A stretch of 64,000 nucleotides of DNA, from assembly GCF_033115175.1 (NCBI RefSeq), contig NC_084835.1:84937948-85001947 (forward strand), written 5' to 3'. A program made the translations under genes and the position numbers. The DNA comes from Lepus europaeus (taxonomy: Eukaryota; Chordata; Mammalia; Lagomorpha; Leporidae). The notes beneath the pieces were generated by a model. That model was not told where the DNA came from. It worked only from the letters and a program-made list of their open reading frames with translations, and searched no databases. Below, piece after piece: positions 12,084 to 23,005 of this stretch. How positions within the stretch are numbered: the first letter of the stretch is position 1; the number at the start of each line of letters is the position of its first letter.

Positions 12084-14193
12084 TCAACACAGTGTTAAAT
12101 GGGAATAGTAAAAGTGCACATATTCTTCCTGGTCTTGGAGGACTGTGAGCTGCAGGGCGTCTTTAGGTGCCATTTATCAGATGGAGGGAGTTCCCTACTA
12201 CTGCTAGGTTGCCAAGAGTTGTTCTTTCTTTTTTTTCTTGTCACAAATAGATACAAAGCGTTACCAAAAATTTTTGTCTTCACCAATTGAAATCATTACT
12301 TGGATTTTTCTTGTTCAGATTGTTACTCTGGTAGGTTAATTAGATTGATTGCTTTTCTGCATATTAAGCCAATTGGCGTCCCCAGACTAAACCCCATTTG
12401 ATCCTGGTTATGATTATAATATGTTTGCGGTTTTGTTGTGTTCATGTATCTTAATATATGGCCATTTATTTATGCATTTGACATATTTTGCTAAGCACTT
12501 TAATACTATGTTCATCAGTGATTTTGATCTATAGTTTTCTTGTCCTCTCTGTCTGGTTTTTGTCTCAGGGTGATTCTGAAGTCTGGTCGGGGTTGTTCCT
12601 TCCCTGTTTGGGTTCAGTCCACAGATTCTGTCTGCCTTCTGGTTCCAGTGTCAGCTCAGTTTTCAAAGAGGACAGAAACTGCCTTCCGTCATTTCTCAGT
12701 CTTTGATGGGCTTTTGAGGGCTGAATTGACACATGAGCAGCTGGGGAAAGCGAGGGCAGTGCTTAGAAGTTGGTAAACATTTTCCTGTATTTGCTTTGCC
12801 AAGCTCTCCCTTTTCCATGACCTCCTGGAACTTGCCAGTTCCCTGGGACTCTGCCTTCTCTCCTCTGGCTGAATGCCAGGGCTTTAGTAACTGTACATTC
12901 CCATACACTGTCTGTGATTGTGCCCATGTCTGTAGCCAAGCCAAAGGAAGACCGAGAATAAAAGCAGTGGGGATTTGCCTCACCCTCTTGGGGCCCCACT
13001 GTAGCAGGTGGAGAGGAAGGTTCTCTCCTGCTGGCCCCTGCTGCAGGAGGACCCTTTCCCACTCAAGTCCAGACTGCAGGGTTCCCTGCCTGCATCTGAC
13101 ACCCTCTTCCAGGTTTTAAAATACTTTGAGCCCAAGGTGAGACTACCAAGGAAAACGTGGTTACTTGCCACCAGGTTAATTGTGCGCTGCCATTCTAGCC
13201 TTGGTCCCCAGCCCACCTGGCACTCTCCCCTCCAGAGTCCTCAGATGGCTGCTGCACTCAGGCTGAGCTGAGTGTGGAGCTGCCTTCATTGGGGTAGACA
13301 CGGCCAGGTGTGTTTACTCATGTCTCCCATAACCAGAACTCCTTCCTACTCTGCTCAGAGGCCAGACCCTGGTAGCGAGCAAAGCCAATGAGAATCCCTG
13401 AGTCCACATACATTACAAAGTACCATAGCACAATGGCTGTTTCTGCACTTGGGTGGGAGAGATGAAGAAATGAGGAAAATAAATGATATTTTACCATATA
13501 TGCTGTTGTGTATGGAGTGCCACAAAGTGGGCATTTTTACCTCCTCTTAAAATGGAATCACCAGGGAATTTGAACCTACAAGAATCAACCATTCTGAAGC
13601 TTTTTTGTTTCCTCTGCCTTCCATCATTGATTTTTCTACCAGAACCACATAAAAGTAAAAAGGTGTCTTTTTTTGGATTATTATTTAGGCATTAGTGTAT
13701 ATAAACACTGTTATCCTTTTTTCCTCAATCAGATATGTATTCATTTTTATTTAAAGTGCTCAAATTTCTCTGTGTTTTGGAATACAGTTAAAATAACTGA
13801 AATTTTAACTTGTCATGTATAAAAAGGCGTGCTGAGTTATTTGAAGATGGTTCACTTTGGTAACTTTTAAATCAATCAGTGAGAAGTGCTACAAAGCACA
13901 CATTCATAACATGCTTTACTCTGTTCCTAGGGAACAGGGAGTTGTTTGCCAGTCTCTATCTTTCACCTTTTCTCATCTCTCTCTCATCCCCCTTTCTTGC
14001 ATAGAATGACCTTCACATGTGAGACACCGAATATCTGGGCCAAGCTGCTTAAAGTGCATTTAGTTTATCATATTACACTTGTGTATATAATAAAAAAGAC
14101 AACAGAATCTCCTATAATATGAATCTGAAAACATAAAGGAGTGGGGTAGGGTCCCCTTAAAGGAGGTTACACTATAGCATCTCTTCTTTCCAG

Positions 14194-14376
14194 AAAATTC
14201 TAACGATGATTCCCACTGAAGAGGAGAAGCAGAAAATTCAGGAAGCTCAACTGGCTAACCCCGAAGTGCCATTGGGCAGTGCAGAGCAGTTCCTCCTCAC
14301 GCTGTCCTCCATCAGCGAGCTCTCCGCTCGGCTCCACCTCTGGGCGTTCAAAATGGATTATGAAACCACGGAGAAG
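14194..14376 (+). CDS. FHOD3: FHOD3 coding exon: FH2 domain, knob to helical core
   Basis: This 183-nt, phase 0-0 exon covers residues 54-114. It starts [15 protein letters not shown], continues through [21 protein letters not shown], and ends [12 protein letters not shown]. It is helical FH2 core sequence that follows the knob in the actin-binding ring. The acceptor is TTCTTTCCAG and the donor GTATGC. The FHOD1 equivalent reads KLLTMMPTEEERQKI, so identity to FHOD3 is clear. No internal stop or frameshift is present. Confidence 0.97.
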
Positions 14377-15061
14377 GTATGCACTTAATAAGAGACGTAG
14401 CTAACCCCACGTCCCCGGGGCTGAGAAAGCCAGTTTGTCATTGGTGAAGACTGGGAGGGAAGGAGAGATGGAGACCGTGAGGCTGTGGGACAGGCTAGAA
14501 GCATGGCGAGTGGGAGTTGAAAAGCAGCAGGTAGTAAGAGGCTGGTGGACATCTAGTGAGGGGCTCAGGCTAGGAGGCGGCAAGCCACAGAGTGCCCAGA
14601 GCAGAGGTTAGGAGGCTGCAGTGGTCCGGGGACAGTGAGGCCACAGTTTCCAGTGTCACTTGTAGGGAGGAAGAAAGACAAAGAGAAAGCTGAGCTCTGG
14701 ATGGTGATGGAGCATGGGGTGGGGGTGGAGTCCTAGAAGTTAGCCATGGTCAGGGGCAAGTGAGGACGGAAGGACCTGCAGGTCCTGCGTGGGACCCAGG
14801 CAGGAAAGGGTGAAGACAGAGTATGTCTCACCCAGCACAAGCCCCCATTGGTCTCCCCTGTGGAGACTGGGGATAGCCCCTCCTGCCGCTTTTGGGTGCC
14901 TTTTCATACCTAGGAGCACGTGGCTGTCACCTGGGATTGGCTTGTGCTGCTGAGAACTCTGCTTATTACCTTGTGGCACACCCAAGTGACAAAGGACAGA
15001 GTAAAGTCAAACTGTGCATTCTTTATCATCCTTTATCTTTTTTTTTTTTTTTTATGGAAAG
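14377..15061 (+). other. FHOD3: FHOD3 intron (685 nt) without repeats
   Basis: A short purine-rich intron with GTATGC donor. It ends in an uninterrupted 16-nt T run (15038-15053), then ATGGAAAG as the acceptor. I see no SINE, LINE or other feature in it. Confidence 0.85.
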
Positions 15062-15181
15062 GAAGTAGCAGAACCACTTTTGGACCTGAAGGAAGGCATA
15101 GACCAGTTGGAGAACAATAAAACCTTGGGCTTCATCCTGTCTACTCTCCTGGCCATTGGGAACTTTCTAAATGGAACTAAT
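15062..15181 (+). CDS. FHOD3: FHOD3 coding exon: FH2 GNFLNG signature
   Basis: This 120-nt, phase 0-0 exon covers residues 115-154, from [15 protein letters not shown] to [11 protein letters not shown]. It holds GNFLNG, the most widely conserved FH2 signature (G-N-[YF]-[ML]-N-x), in the central helical part of the domain. The donor is GTGAGT. The acceptor is unusual: the pyrimidine tract is a pure T run separated from the AG by ATGGAA, a purine-rich spacer. Confidence 0.97.
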
Positions 15182-16222
15182 GTGAGTCTTCCCCCGTCAG
15201 TCCTCCTGCCTCCCTTGTCACAAGATCCCTGCCTGTCATTTGCTGATGGAAGCTGTGCCTCGCTCCACAAAGCACAGTCGCATAAATAACTCATAAATAA
15301 ATATGTCTTGTTGGAAATCCAGAAGTCATTTTGTCCTTAACATATCAGGGCCTCTTTATATGAACTCACATCTTGATGTAAATAAGAAACCTTAGAGGGC
15401 CGGCGCCATGGCTCAACAGGCTAATCCTCCGCCTTGCGGCGCCAGCACAACGGGTTCTAATCCTGGTCAGGGCACTGGATTCTGTCCCGGTTGCCCCTCT
15501 TCCAGGCCAGCTCTCTGCTGTGGCCCGGGAGTGCAGTGGAGGATGGCCCAAGTGCTTGGGCCCTGCACCCCATGGGAGACCAGGATAAGCACCTGGCTCC
15601 TGCCTTGGGATCAGCGCGGTGCAGCGCGCCAGCCGCGGCGGCCATTGGAGGGTGAACCAATGGCAAAGGAAGACCTTTCTCTCTGTCTCTCTCACTATCC
15701 ACTCTGCCTGTCAAAAAAAAAAAAAAAAAAAAAGAAACCTTAGAAAAGCATGCACTATTCCTTATGAAGAGTGGCTACTTTCAATAATGACATTGAAGAG
15801 TTTTCATCTATCCCAGTTACCCCCTCCCCAGAGCTTATCATACAAATATTTGTGCTTATACACATTCTGATACTGAAAAAGAAATTGTTTCATCTAGCTT
15901 TGGCCAGGAAGTAGATAAGCTGGGGGCAGAGAAAGAAGGCAGCTACAGACATATGCAGGTCAGAGACCCTGTCCCATAGCCCCCTGGTTGAAGGATGGGC
16001 TGTGGGTGTGGCTTGGGGCCCTGGGGGGAAAGGACCAGAGGCCCCTTCATTCTCAGTGCGGCTGGCCCATGTGTGGTCAGCTGAGTTGTGTGGAATGCTT
16101 CAGTCACAGACAAACTAAATGCCAGGCTCCTGCAGCCAACACTGATTCTAACCGCGTGTGATGTTCTAAGAGCCTGCGTGAAACTCATCCTTCCCATCTT
16201 TTATTTAATGTTCACCCAACAG
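15182..16222 (+). other. FHOD3: FHOD3 intron with one young SINE
   Basis: GTGAGT donor and CACCCAACAG acceptor. A young CSINE sits at 15397-15731. The remaining sequence is unique-looking, with no other feature seen. Confidence 0.85.
15397..15731 (+). mobile_element. CSINE, young, full length with 13-nt target-site duplication
   Basis: The head reads gggccggcgccatggctcaa and the copy ends in an A tail of about 20 nt. A perfect 13-nt duplication AAGAAACCTTAGA flanks it at 15384-15396 and 15732-15744, which marks a recent target-primed insertion. It lies about 215 nt downstream of the GNFLNG exon. Confidence 0.97.
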
Positions 16223-16384
16223 GCCAAAGCATTTGAGTTAAGCTACCTCGAGAAGGTTCCAGAAGTCAAAGACACCGTGCACAAGCAGTCACTTCTCCAC
16301 CACGTGTGCACCATGGTGGTGGAGAACTTTCCAGACAGCTCCGATCTGTACTCGGAGATCGGAGCCATCACCAGGTCAGCCAAG
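16223..16384 (+). CDS. FHOD3: FHOD3 coding exon: FH2 domain C-terminal half
   Basis: This 162-nt, phase 0-0 exon covers residues 155-208, from [17 protein letters not shown] through [20 protein letters not shown] to AITRSAK. It carries the helical FH2 segment after the GNFLNG loop, including the L-x-K-[VL]-x-[ED]-[VT]-K pattern typical of FH2 domains. The acceptor is AACAG and the donor GTACGT. The sequence is intact. Confidence 0.97.
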
Positions 16385-18289
16385 GTACGTCCACGTCCAC
16401 TGATACCATGGGGCCAGCCTCTCCTCGGCTTTGGCTACCGGATCTGTGTCAGCTGTCTCTGAGGAACACCCACTCTATTCAGTGACACGGTCAAGGGCTG
16501 CCTCACTTCTCTGCTTTAGCGTTTTGAATATGACGTGTGCCATGCCATTCCCAGTGAACTTTGCAGATCTTTTTCCCATCTCTGTTTCTCCATTAGATTC
16601 TTTCCGGCTGAGGTATGTAAGGCAAGTCTGCCATGCTGGTCCAAGCTCCCATGTTCACTGCTGAGTGATGTTACTCATCAGGCTGTGTTCTCTAGAATGT
16701 TAAAACTGCACAGTTTGTTTTAGGAGGGCAAAGGTGGCGAAAAGGGTGATATTGCTCCCCTCAAGACATCAGCAGGACCTGGCAGTGAGGTGTGGAGCCA
16801 GGAAATGGGCCACACCCGGCCCTGCTCCCCACAGCGCAGCCTTCTCTGTGATCTTGCACAGAGGATGTTTTTATAGGGCTGTAAATGATATATAGCATTG
16901 GCCTCCGTGCTGCTGGCCCATCGAGTGAGTGCAGAGGTAATATCTTCAGGAGCTACAGTTTATTAGATGGCACTCACATGCAGACTTTTAGTGCAGGAGG
17001 CTGAACAGCCCCGCAGGAATCTCAGATATGCCAGAGCTGGGCCAGTGTGGAGGGACCTCCTGGGAAACACAGCCCAGGCTGCGTGCTCTGGAATCCATGT
17101 GAGAAGAGGGGGGAGGGTGCACAGAGGTGAGAAGAGGTGGGGGAGGGGAGCTCTCCCTCTCTCTGCTTCTCCTATGGGACTGGATCCTTGGGGGACTTGG
17201 TGGCCAGGAGCTTCCTTCACCTGCCTCAGGAGCCGCAGGTCAGCAGCTGCTAGGAATACAGGCAGGGGGTCTTGAGCTGGCCTGACAGTGGACCTGCCTT
17301 GAGGCTTAGCCAGTGACCCCTGACTCGGAGAGCTGACGGAGGGCTTCTTAGAACACAGAATCCTCTTTAATGAGTGCTTTTCCTGGGTTCCTTTGTGATG
17401 GTCACTGTGTTGAGGTCTTTACAAATATGGCTTTAGTACTGAACCGAAGCCAATAGCTGCTTGGAATGCCTGTGTCTGGGACAGTTGTATCAAGAGCAAC
17501 TCTGCTTAAGACAAAATCTGCCTGGCTCACCATCATGGTGGCCCCATTTCCATAACTACCCAGTACCAATCGGTTTGCTCTTCATACTAGACCCTTTGGT
17601 TTTAACCCAGGGCATTCCCCAGTTGGCGCCTGCTTCTAGCAGAAGCGACTCTGGCTTGGGAATCTTGCCCCCAGTGACTCCCCTGGGCCTGCCTTAGTAT
17701 CAGTCCTTTCCCAAAAAGCTTCCTGGAGGTTCAGTTATTAGTTAACTAGTAGCTACATAACTTTTCCTCACCTATGGGTTGGCTGCACAATTGAAAGCTG
17801 CAATGGCCTCTTCCCATGGACTTTGGCCATTACTACAGGTGGCTGCTGACCCTGATCCCCTGTGACTTGCAGCAGGAGGCCAGGAGCGCATCTACCACCT
17901 CTTCTAACACTTACTCCCAAAGCCTTTTGGAGTGCTTGGGTGGGATGAGGGGCCCTTCTGTGCAGACAAGTACAAAATAAGCTTCAGGAAAACCCAGCCC
18001 AGCTGCCTTCTTTATCTCCTGCCGTCACACTTTGGGCCTCATCACTGTGACCCCCAAGGACTGGGTGCTTTGGCATCAGCAAGAAAACTGTGTCCCATAG
18101 GGGCCAGCCGAGATGGGCTAGGGTGTGAACAGTTCACAGGCTTGCACAGTGTGCTGACCAGTTAATTCAGATTTCAGTGAAATTCCTGGAGTGACAGCAG
18201 ATGACGGGGTAGGCTCTTCTTCCTCCTATTTCCCCTGTTTGTTTTCTACCACTGGGGACCAAATCATCTACCAGCCACGTGTTAGTTCC

Positions 18290-18660
18290 CCAGCTGCTAT
18301 AACAGAACTCTAAACTGAGTAGCTCAGAACAACAGAAACTTGTTGGCCCAAGGTTTGAGAGGCCGGAGTCTGAGATCTGAGTGTCAGCAGCATTGGTTCC
18401 TTCTGAGGGAAAATGTGTTCCATGTCTTGGTCTTAGCTTCTGGTGGATTCCTGGCCATCATCCCAATGCCTGCCTGCATCTCCCATGGTGCTCTCCCTAT
18501 GTGTTTACGTCCACATTTCTCTTTCTTATAAGGACGTCAATCATTTAGCGTAGGGTCTGTCTACTCCACTGTGACTTCCTGTGAACTCAACTACATCTGC
18601 AATGACCGATTTATAACTAAGGTCACATTGTGAGGTGCAGGGGTTGGAACTCCAGCTTAA
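18290..18660 (-). mobile_element. MaLR/MLT1-type LTR relic
   Basis: The complement shows the same landmarks as the relic at 4000-4402: aatgtgaccttagttataaa, tgcagatgtagttgagttc, gacgtccttataagaaagag, ggaatccaccagaagctaag and the ctgttatagcagctgggg end. It is old and non-coding. Confidence 0.65.
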
Positions 18661-19582
18661 CAGTTTTGGGTAATATGGTTCAGCCCATAACATAGTGAAA
18701 AAGATTGTCCATGGATAATTCTGTCCCAGGTGCGCTCCTGAGATTTCCCTCAATGTGTTCGCTGTGCCTACCTGACTTGTGACTGGGGCAGAGGGTTGCT
18801 AACAGAATCTGAGGGTTTGAGGTAGTTGTGAAGACTCTGATCATGTCTGTCGCCTAGTTTTCCACAGTGCCCTCTCGGGCTGGGTGGGGCAGGTACAGCT
18901 GAGGGAGCCCTCCTGGCCCCTTCCAGGAAGTTGCATTGAGCTCAACAGCACAGGGCTTCTAGAACAAGGCTCCCCACCCGGCTTCTAATGGCAGCACAGC
19001 TGCTATCTTCTGCCACCACCCAGGGGGTCACAGTGGACTCTTCCCCTTCCCTGCCCCAAAAATGAGCTCCTGCCTGGTGTCTGCCTGCCTGCCCTGTGCC
19101 CACTGCTGTGCCAGTCAAGCATTGCCTGGTCAGAGAGCACAGAGCTGCTCAGTGCATGTGTGAGCTGGGTTGAGGTTATTTTGCTGTGGGTCACAGAGCT
19201 GCCAGCTGCATCCAAGGACAGATCCAAAAAGTCGTGGTTAGGCTTGTGCGTGCATTCAGGGTAGCTTGCCTTGGCCAACAGCCTCCTGGATGCTACTTGT
19301 CAGTCCCAGGTCTCCTGGATCCTTTCCTAATCTTACTCTGACCTCTTCAGTCCTTCTTCACTCAGTCTGCATTTCTTTGTTAGCTGTAGGTCACATGTAT
19401 TTTTTTTCTCAGTTCCATGTGTCTTAAGAAAGTAAAGACTTTTCTACCTGGACCTAAAAGTCCTTTGATTTCAGGACAACTGTTTTTCTCTCACGCGCCA
19501 TGAACCCTCTGCTGAACAGAATTGCCTGAACCTGCCCTTGTTTTTTGCTCTGGAGCCCCAAGAAATGCAGAACAGGTTAGGT

Positions 19583-19944
19583 TTTTTTGCTGTTGTTGTT
19601 ATTGTTGGTTTTTTGGGGGTTTTTTGTTTGTTTTGTTTTGTTTTTTGACAGCCAGAGTTAGACAGTGAGAGAGAGAGAGAAAGGTCTTCCTTCTGTTGGT
19701 TCACCCCCTAAATGGCCGCTACGGCCAGCGCACTGCGCCGATCCAAAGCCAGGAGCCAGGTGCTTCCTCCTAGTCTCCCATGCGGGTGCATTGGGCCATC
19801 CTCCACTGCCTTCCCAGGCCACAGCAGAGAGCTGGACTGAAAGAGGAGCAACTGAGACAGAATCCGGCACCCCAACCAGGACTAGAACCCAGGGTGCCAG
19901 CGCCGCAGGCGGAGGATTAGCCAAGTGAGCCATGGCGCCGGCCC
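19583..19944 (-). mobile_element. CSINE, young, with 12-nt target-site duplication
   Basis: Antisense full-length copy whose T-rich tail is broken by G and A bases. The head complement is gtgagccatggcgccggccc. The duplication AACAGGTTAGGT occurs at 19571-19582 and 19945-19956. Confidence 0.96.
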
Positions 19945-20569
19945 AACAGGTTAGGTCTTCCCTGGCTCCCGGCCTCCCTGGGCTCAGCATGTCCTCTTCC
20001 TGTTGGCTGCCACAGGTCTGTTCCCAGAATCTGTCTTTGTTGACTTGATCCCTTCTGTTGTCCTTCTGAGGGTGAAGCTGCAGGTTTGAGGTCACTCCAA
20101 GGAGCCTTCTCTGAGCTTTCCCCTCCAGCCTCTGCTTTCATGACCATGGTCATTGGCACTGAAGCAGTGGTTTCTCACACCCATGCACCTGCTCTTGCTC
20201 TTCTGACTTTGCCCTGACCTTGCCCTTTCCCACCATTACTCTCCATACACCTTAGTCCCATCCCTCAGCTCACCCATTGGTTTGTCTGTTTCCCTCTCCT
20301 CATCTCCTCCCAGCCTCCTCCATCTCTTTCTCTATCCCACGCCTCCCTTTCATAAATGTAGCCCTCATGCGTATTTTTCACAACTGAAAAACTCTCTAAT
20401 CCACATAATTTTTAATCTAGAAATTCCATCAGGCAATCACCTTAAGAACCTTGTTTCATCCCAATTGTTTGCACATCGCTGAATACACAGTGGGTGCCTC
20501 TTCACTTCCATTCTTTGCCTGAATGGCTTACATCTGCAGGCCAGACCTCATGTGTGACCCACCCCCCCA

Positions 20570-20594
20570 CCACACACACACACACACACACACA
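20570..20594. repeat. (CA)12 microsatellite
   Basis: A 25-nt CA run after a C-rich stretch. Confidence 0.95.
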
Positions 20595-20644
20595 TACCCC
20601 TGGTGGATGCCATACTTCCTTCAATGTCCTGGGGGTCACCTGTC

Positions 20645-20785
20645 TATATGATGTGTCTCCCCAAGAATAAGAGTTTGGTCTCCCTCAGCATTGGTCTTTG
20701 TGTTCCTAGTACCTGATCGGAACTAGTGTATACTGGTAGGTCCACAAGTGTTGGTTGAATGAGCAAGTGGGTGAATGCATAAAAC
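20645..20785 (+). mobile_element. L2-like LINE 3' end
   Basis: The pattern of cctagtacctgatcgg, tactggtaggtccacaag and tgttggttgaatgagcaag matches the 3' end of L2 (the ...gtaggtgctcaataaatatttgttgaatg ending, here diverged). It is old. Confidence 0.5.
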
Positions 20786-21277
20786 AATGTGCCGTATGAA
20801 TTCTAAGAGAGATTATTGTGAAGAGAAGTGGGCTGCCCATTAGCTGGCCCTGGCATAGCAGGGCCATCTGTATATAACCATGGTGTCTTCCTCAACTTTA
20901 AGTGAAATAACATCTCTGACAAACAAGAAAAATTTTATGAGATCTCTATTTGGTTCATCTTGTACTAAAGACCCTTGATACCATGTTTTAATTACAGTTC
21001 CCAAAGACCTTCCTAGGATTTCTTTCCAAATATGGCAAAAAAGAAGGTGACTTGTGTATCGGGTTCTTTTGGAGAACAGTTTTATCACTAAATGATTTGA
21101 TGTCAAGATAATGAGCAGGCCACATGTGGATAATTTGGGGGCCATAAATATGTTTGTGTTTCAAGATGTGAATTTGATTCTGCTGTTTGTTGCTTCCCAG
21201 AGGCAGTTTGGTCTCCCGGTTCAGGTTGGTGTCCAGTGGTTTCAGCACATTGGCAAAGTTCTCCTTCTGATTTTCAG

Positions 21278-21468
21278 GTTGACTTTGATCAACTTCAGGA
21301 TAATTTGTGTCAGATGGAGAGAAGATGCAAAGCTTCATGGGATCACCTCAAGGCAATTGCAAAACATGAAATGAAACCAGTTTTAAAACAGCGGATGTCC
21401 GAGTTCCTGAAAGATTGTGCAGAGCGAATTATAATTTTAAAGATTGTCCACAGGAGGATAATTAACAG
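21278..21468 (+). CDS. FHOD3: FHOD3 coding exon: end of FH2 domain
   Basis: This 191-nt exon enters in phase 0 and leaves with two bases of a split arginine codon (AG|G). It covers residues 209-272, from VDFDQLQDNLCQMERR through HEMKPVLKQRMSEFLKD to ILKIVHRRIIN. It is the long helical C-terminal part of FH2, including the post-region helices that receive the lasso of the partner subunit in the FH2 dimer. The acceptor is TTTTCAG and the donor GTAAGT. Charge-rich heptads support a helical or coiled-coil segment. Confidence 0.97.
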
Positions 21469-21874
21469 GTAAGTAGACTAGGGAGCAGATGGACACATCT
21501 TGTACAATGATATGTTGAAAATAGTCCAGAAACTGAGGTATGAGGGTTAAATTTACAGAATTTTCTTGTGTATTCTTGGTATATGGCAAGTGTATTAGTG
21601 GTAGAGACTTTTAACAGCCTCAATTATGTATAGTATAATATGCATAATAATATAACATCATTGAATCTTGACATTGGAAGGAATCTCAGAGATCAGTTGA
21701 TCCAAAAATTCCATTGATGAAGATTTGCATCTATTAAAATCTCTGACAAATTAACCTGCTGTCCCATGTGGGCTTGAACTCTTTAATTTGTAGAAATCAC
21801 ACCCATGACAAGGAAGCCCACTTATTAGAAAAGGTGTCTGATCTGAAGTCTGCCCCGAGGACCTTCCAGGCATA

Positions 21875-22143
21875 GATTATTTATTTGTTTGTTTATTTGA
21901 TAGGGAGCGAGAGACATTCAGCCAGGGCTGGCTGAAGTCAAAACTGAAAGCCCGAGCTCAGTCCAGGTCTTCTCCTATGTGGTGGCAACCACCCAACCCC
22001 TTGAGTCATAATTTGCTGCCTTCCAGGGTGCATGTTAGCAGGAAGCTTGAATCAGCAGCTGAGCTGGGACCCAACCCCAGGCAGCGTGTTAAGGGATGTG
22101 GGTATCGCAAGTGGCATTCTCACTGCTGCACCAAGTGCCCACC
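21875..22143 (-). mobile_element. CSINE, old, diverged
   Basis: Reverse-oriented copy with the TTTATT-rich tail complement, gctgccttccagggtgcatg and a head complement gctgcaccaagtgcccacc. It is shorter and more diverged than its neighbours. Confidence 0.75.
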
Positions 22144-22480
22144 TTGGTCGTGGGTTCGTCAGGGGCTGCTCCATGACACGCTCTGCCTGAATGACATCTG
22201 GGCCCTGCCCCAAGTGCAGTCCTCTGCTCCAGCCTTCTGAGTCACAGGCACCAAGAGGAGGCTGGAGTCAGCAGTGCTGGGTCAGACCTTGCTCTGCTCA
22301 CCGGGAAGTTGGCGGGGGTCCAGATTGGCCCTGTGGCTTTCCCAGGTTTGCCTACAAGTGAATGGTGGCAACATCATGCTAGAACCAGGTTTTGCAACTT
22401 CCCAGGCCAGGGCTTCTCCTGCTGTGGGCCACTGCTTTCTTCTCCTTGGCTTCATCCCCTAACACAGTTATAGGGTCCCC

Positions 22481-22518
22481 TCTCCCCTCCCTCTCTCTCT
22501 CCTCCCCTTTCTTCTTTC
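22481..22518. repeat. CT-rich low-complexity tract
   Basis: A nearly pure pyrimidine stretch with CCCTCTCTCTCTCC units. Confidence 0.8.
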
Positions 22519-22676
22519 CTCTTTTCTTTCACCTTCTTTAAGCCCATGTAGAACCTTAAAAAATAAATTCTCTTACTTGCATGTGCCCTCCACAAGCTTG
22601 TTTCATTTGCTATTCCTGGGTCTTGATCCAGACGTTGAGAAAAGCAGGTGGTGGTAGTGGTTAAATGTTGAACAGG

Positions 22677-23005
22677 GGGGCTGGCACCGTGGCTCACTTG
22701 GTTAATCCTCTGCCTGCGGCACCAGCATCCCATATGGGTGCCGGGTTCTAGTCCCGGTTGCTCCTCTTCCAGGCCAGCTCTCTGCTGTGGCCCAGGAGGG
22801 CAGTGGAGGACGGCCCAAGTGCTTGGGCCCTGCACCCACATGGGAGACCAGGAAAGAAGCTCCTGGCTCCTGGCTTCGGATTGACGTAGCTCTGGCCATG
22901 GTGGCCATTTGGGGAGTGAACCAACGGAAGGAAGACCTTTCTCTCTCTCTCTCTCACTGTCTGTAACTCTACCTGTCAAATAAACAAAAATCTTTTAAAA
23001 AAATA
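22677..23005 (+). mobile_element. CSINE, young, with 9-nt target-site duplication
   Basis: Sense full-length copy: ggctggcaccgtggctcact, the B-box GGTTCTAGTCCC and the CTACCTGTCAAATAAA tail. The duplication TTGAACAGG flanks it at 22668-22676 and 23006-23014. Confidence 0.95.

Larger units (their letters stand above)
9896..12720 (-). mobile_element. LINE-1 ORF2 relic, antisense, interrupted by SINEs
   Basis: The non-SINE pieces (9896-10225, 10541-10597, 10928-11212, 11532-11746, 12084-12720) line up in order with the complement of the 3' portion of mammalian L1 ORF2. Landmarks include gatccattttgagtttatg, tttgcatatggaggccagttg, ctgatcagtttttgtttat, agaagctacatacgg, ggagggagttccctactact, gttcatcagtgattttgatc and tctggtttttgtctcagggtga. 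No long frame remains open, so it is a dead copy. Confidence 0.8.
2970..14193 (+). other. FHOD3: FHOD3 intron (11.2 kb), repeat-rich
   Basis: This intron opens with GTAAGC and ends with TTTCCAG. It contains a (GA)n microsatellite, a MaLR/MLT1-like LTR, about nine CSINEs, a DNA-transposon-like relic, a 31-nt T tract, and an antisense L1 ORF2 relic from about 9896 to 12720. Between 12720 and 14193 I see unique-looking sequence with no recognisable exon. Confidence 0.85.
16385..21277 (+). other. FHOD3: FHOD3 intron (4.9 kb)
   Basis: GTACGT donor and GATTTTCAG acceptor. It holds an LTR relic near 18290-18660, a young antisense CSINE at 19583-19944, a (CA)n repeat near 20570 and an L2-like 3' end near 20645-20785. 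The other stretches, about 16385-18290 and 20785-21277, show nothing I can name. Confidence 0.8.

Noticed and set aside
22452..22979. A 175-codon minus-strand open frame, with similar repeated open frames at 5392-5856, 15366-15695, 19658-20095, 26029-26238 and 36026-36406.
   Set aside because: All read through CSINE bodies and share the same peptide phrases (for example WRMAQVLGPCTP), which proves they are SINE translations, not a gene family.
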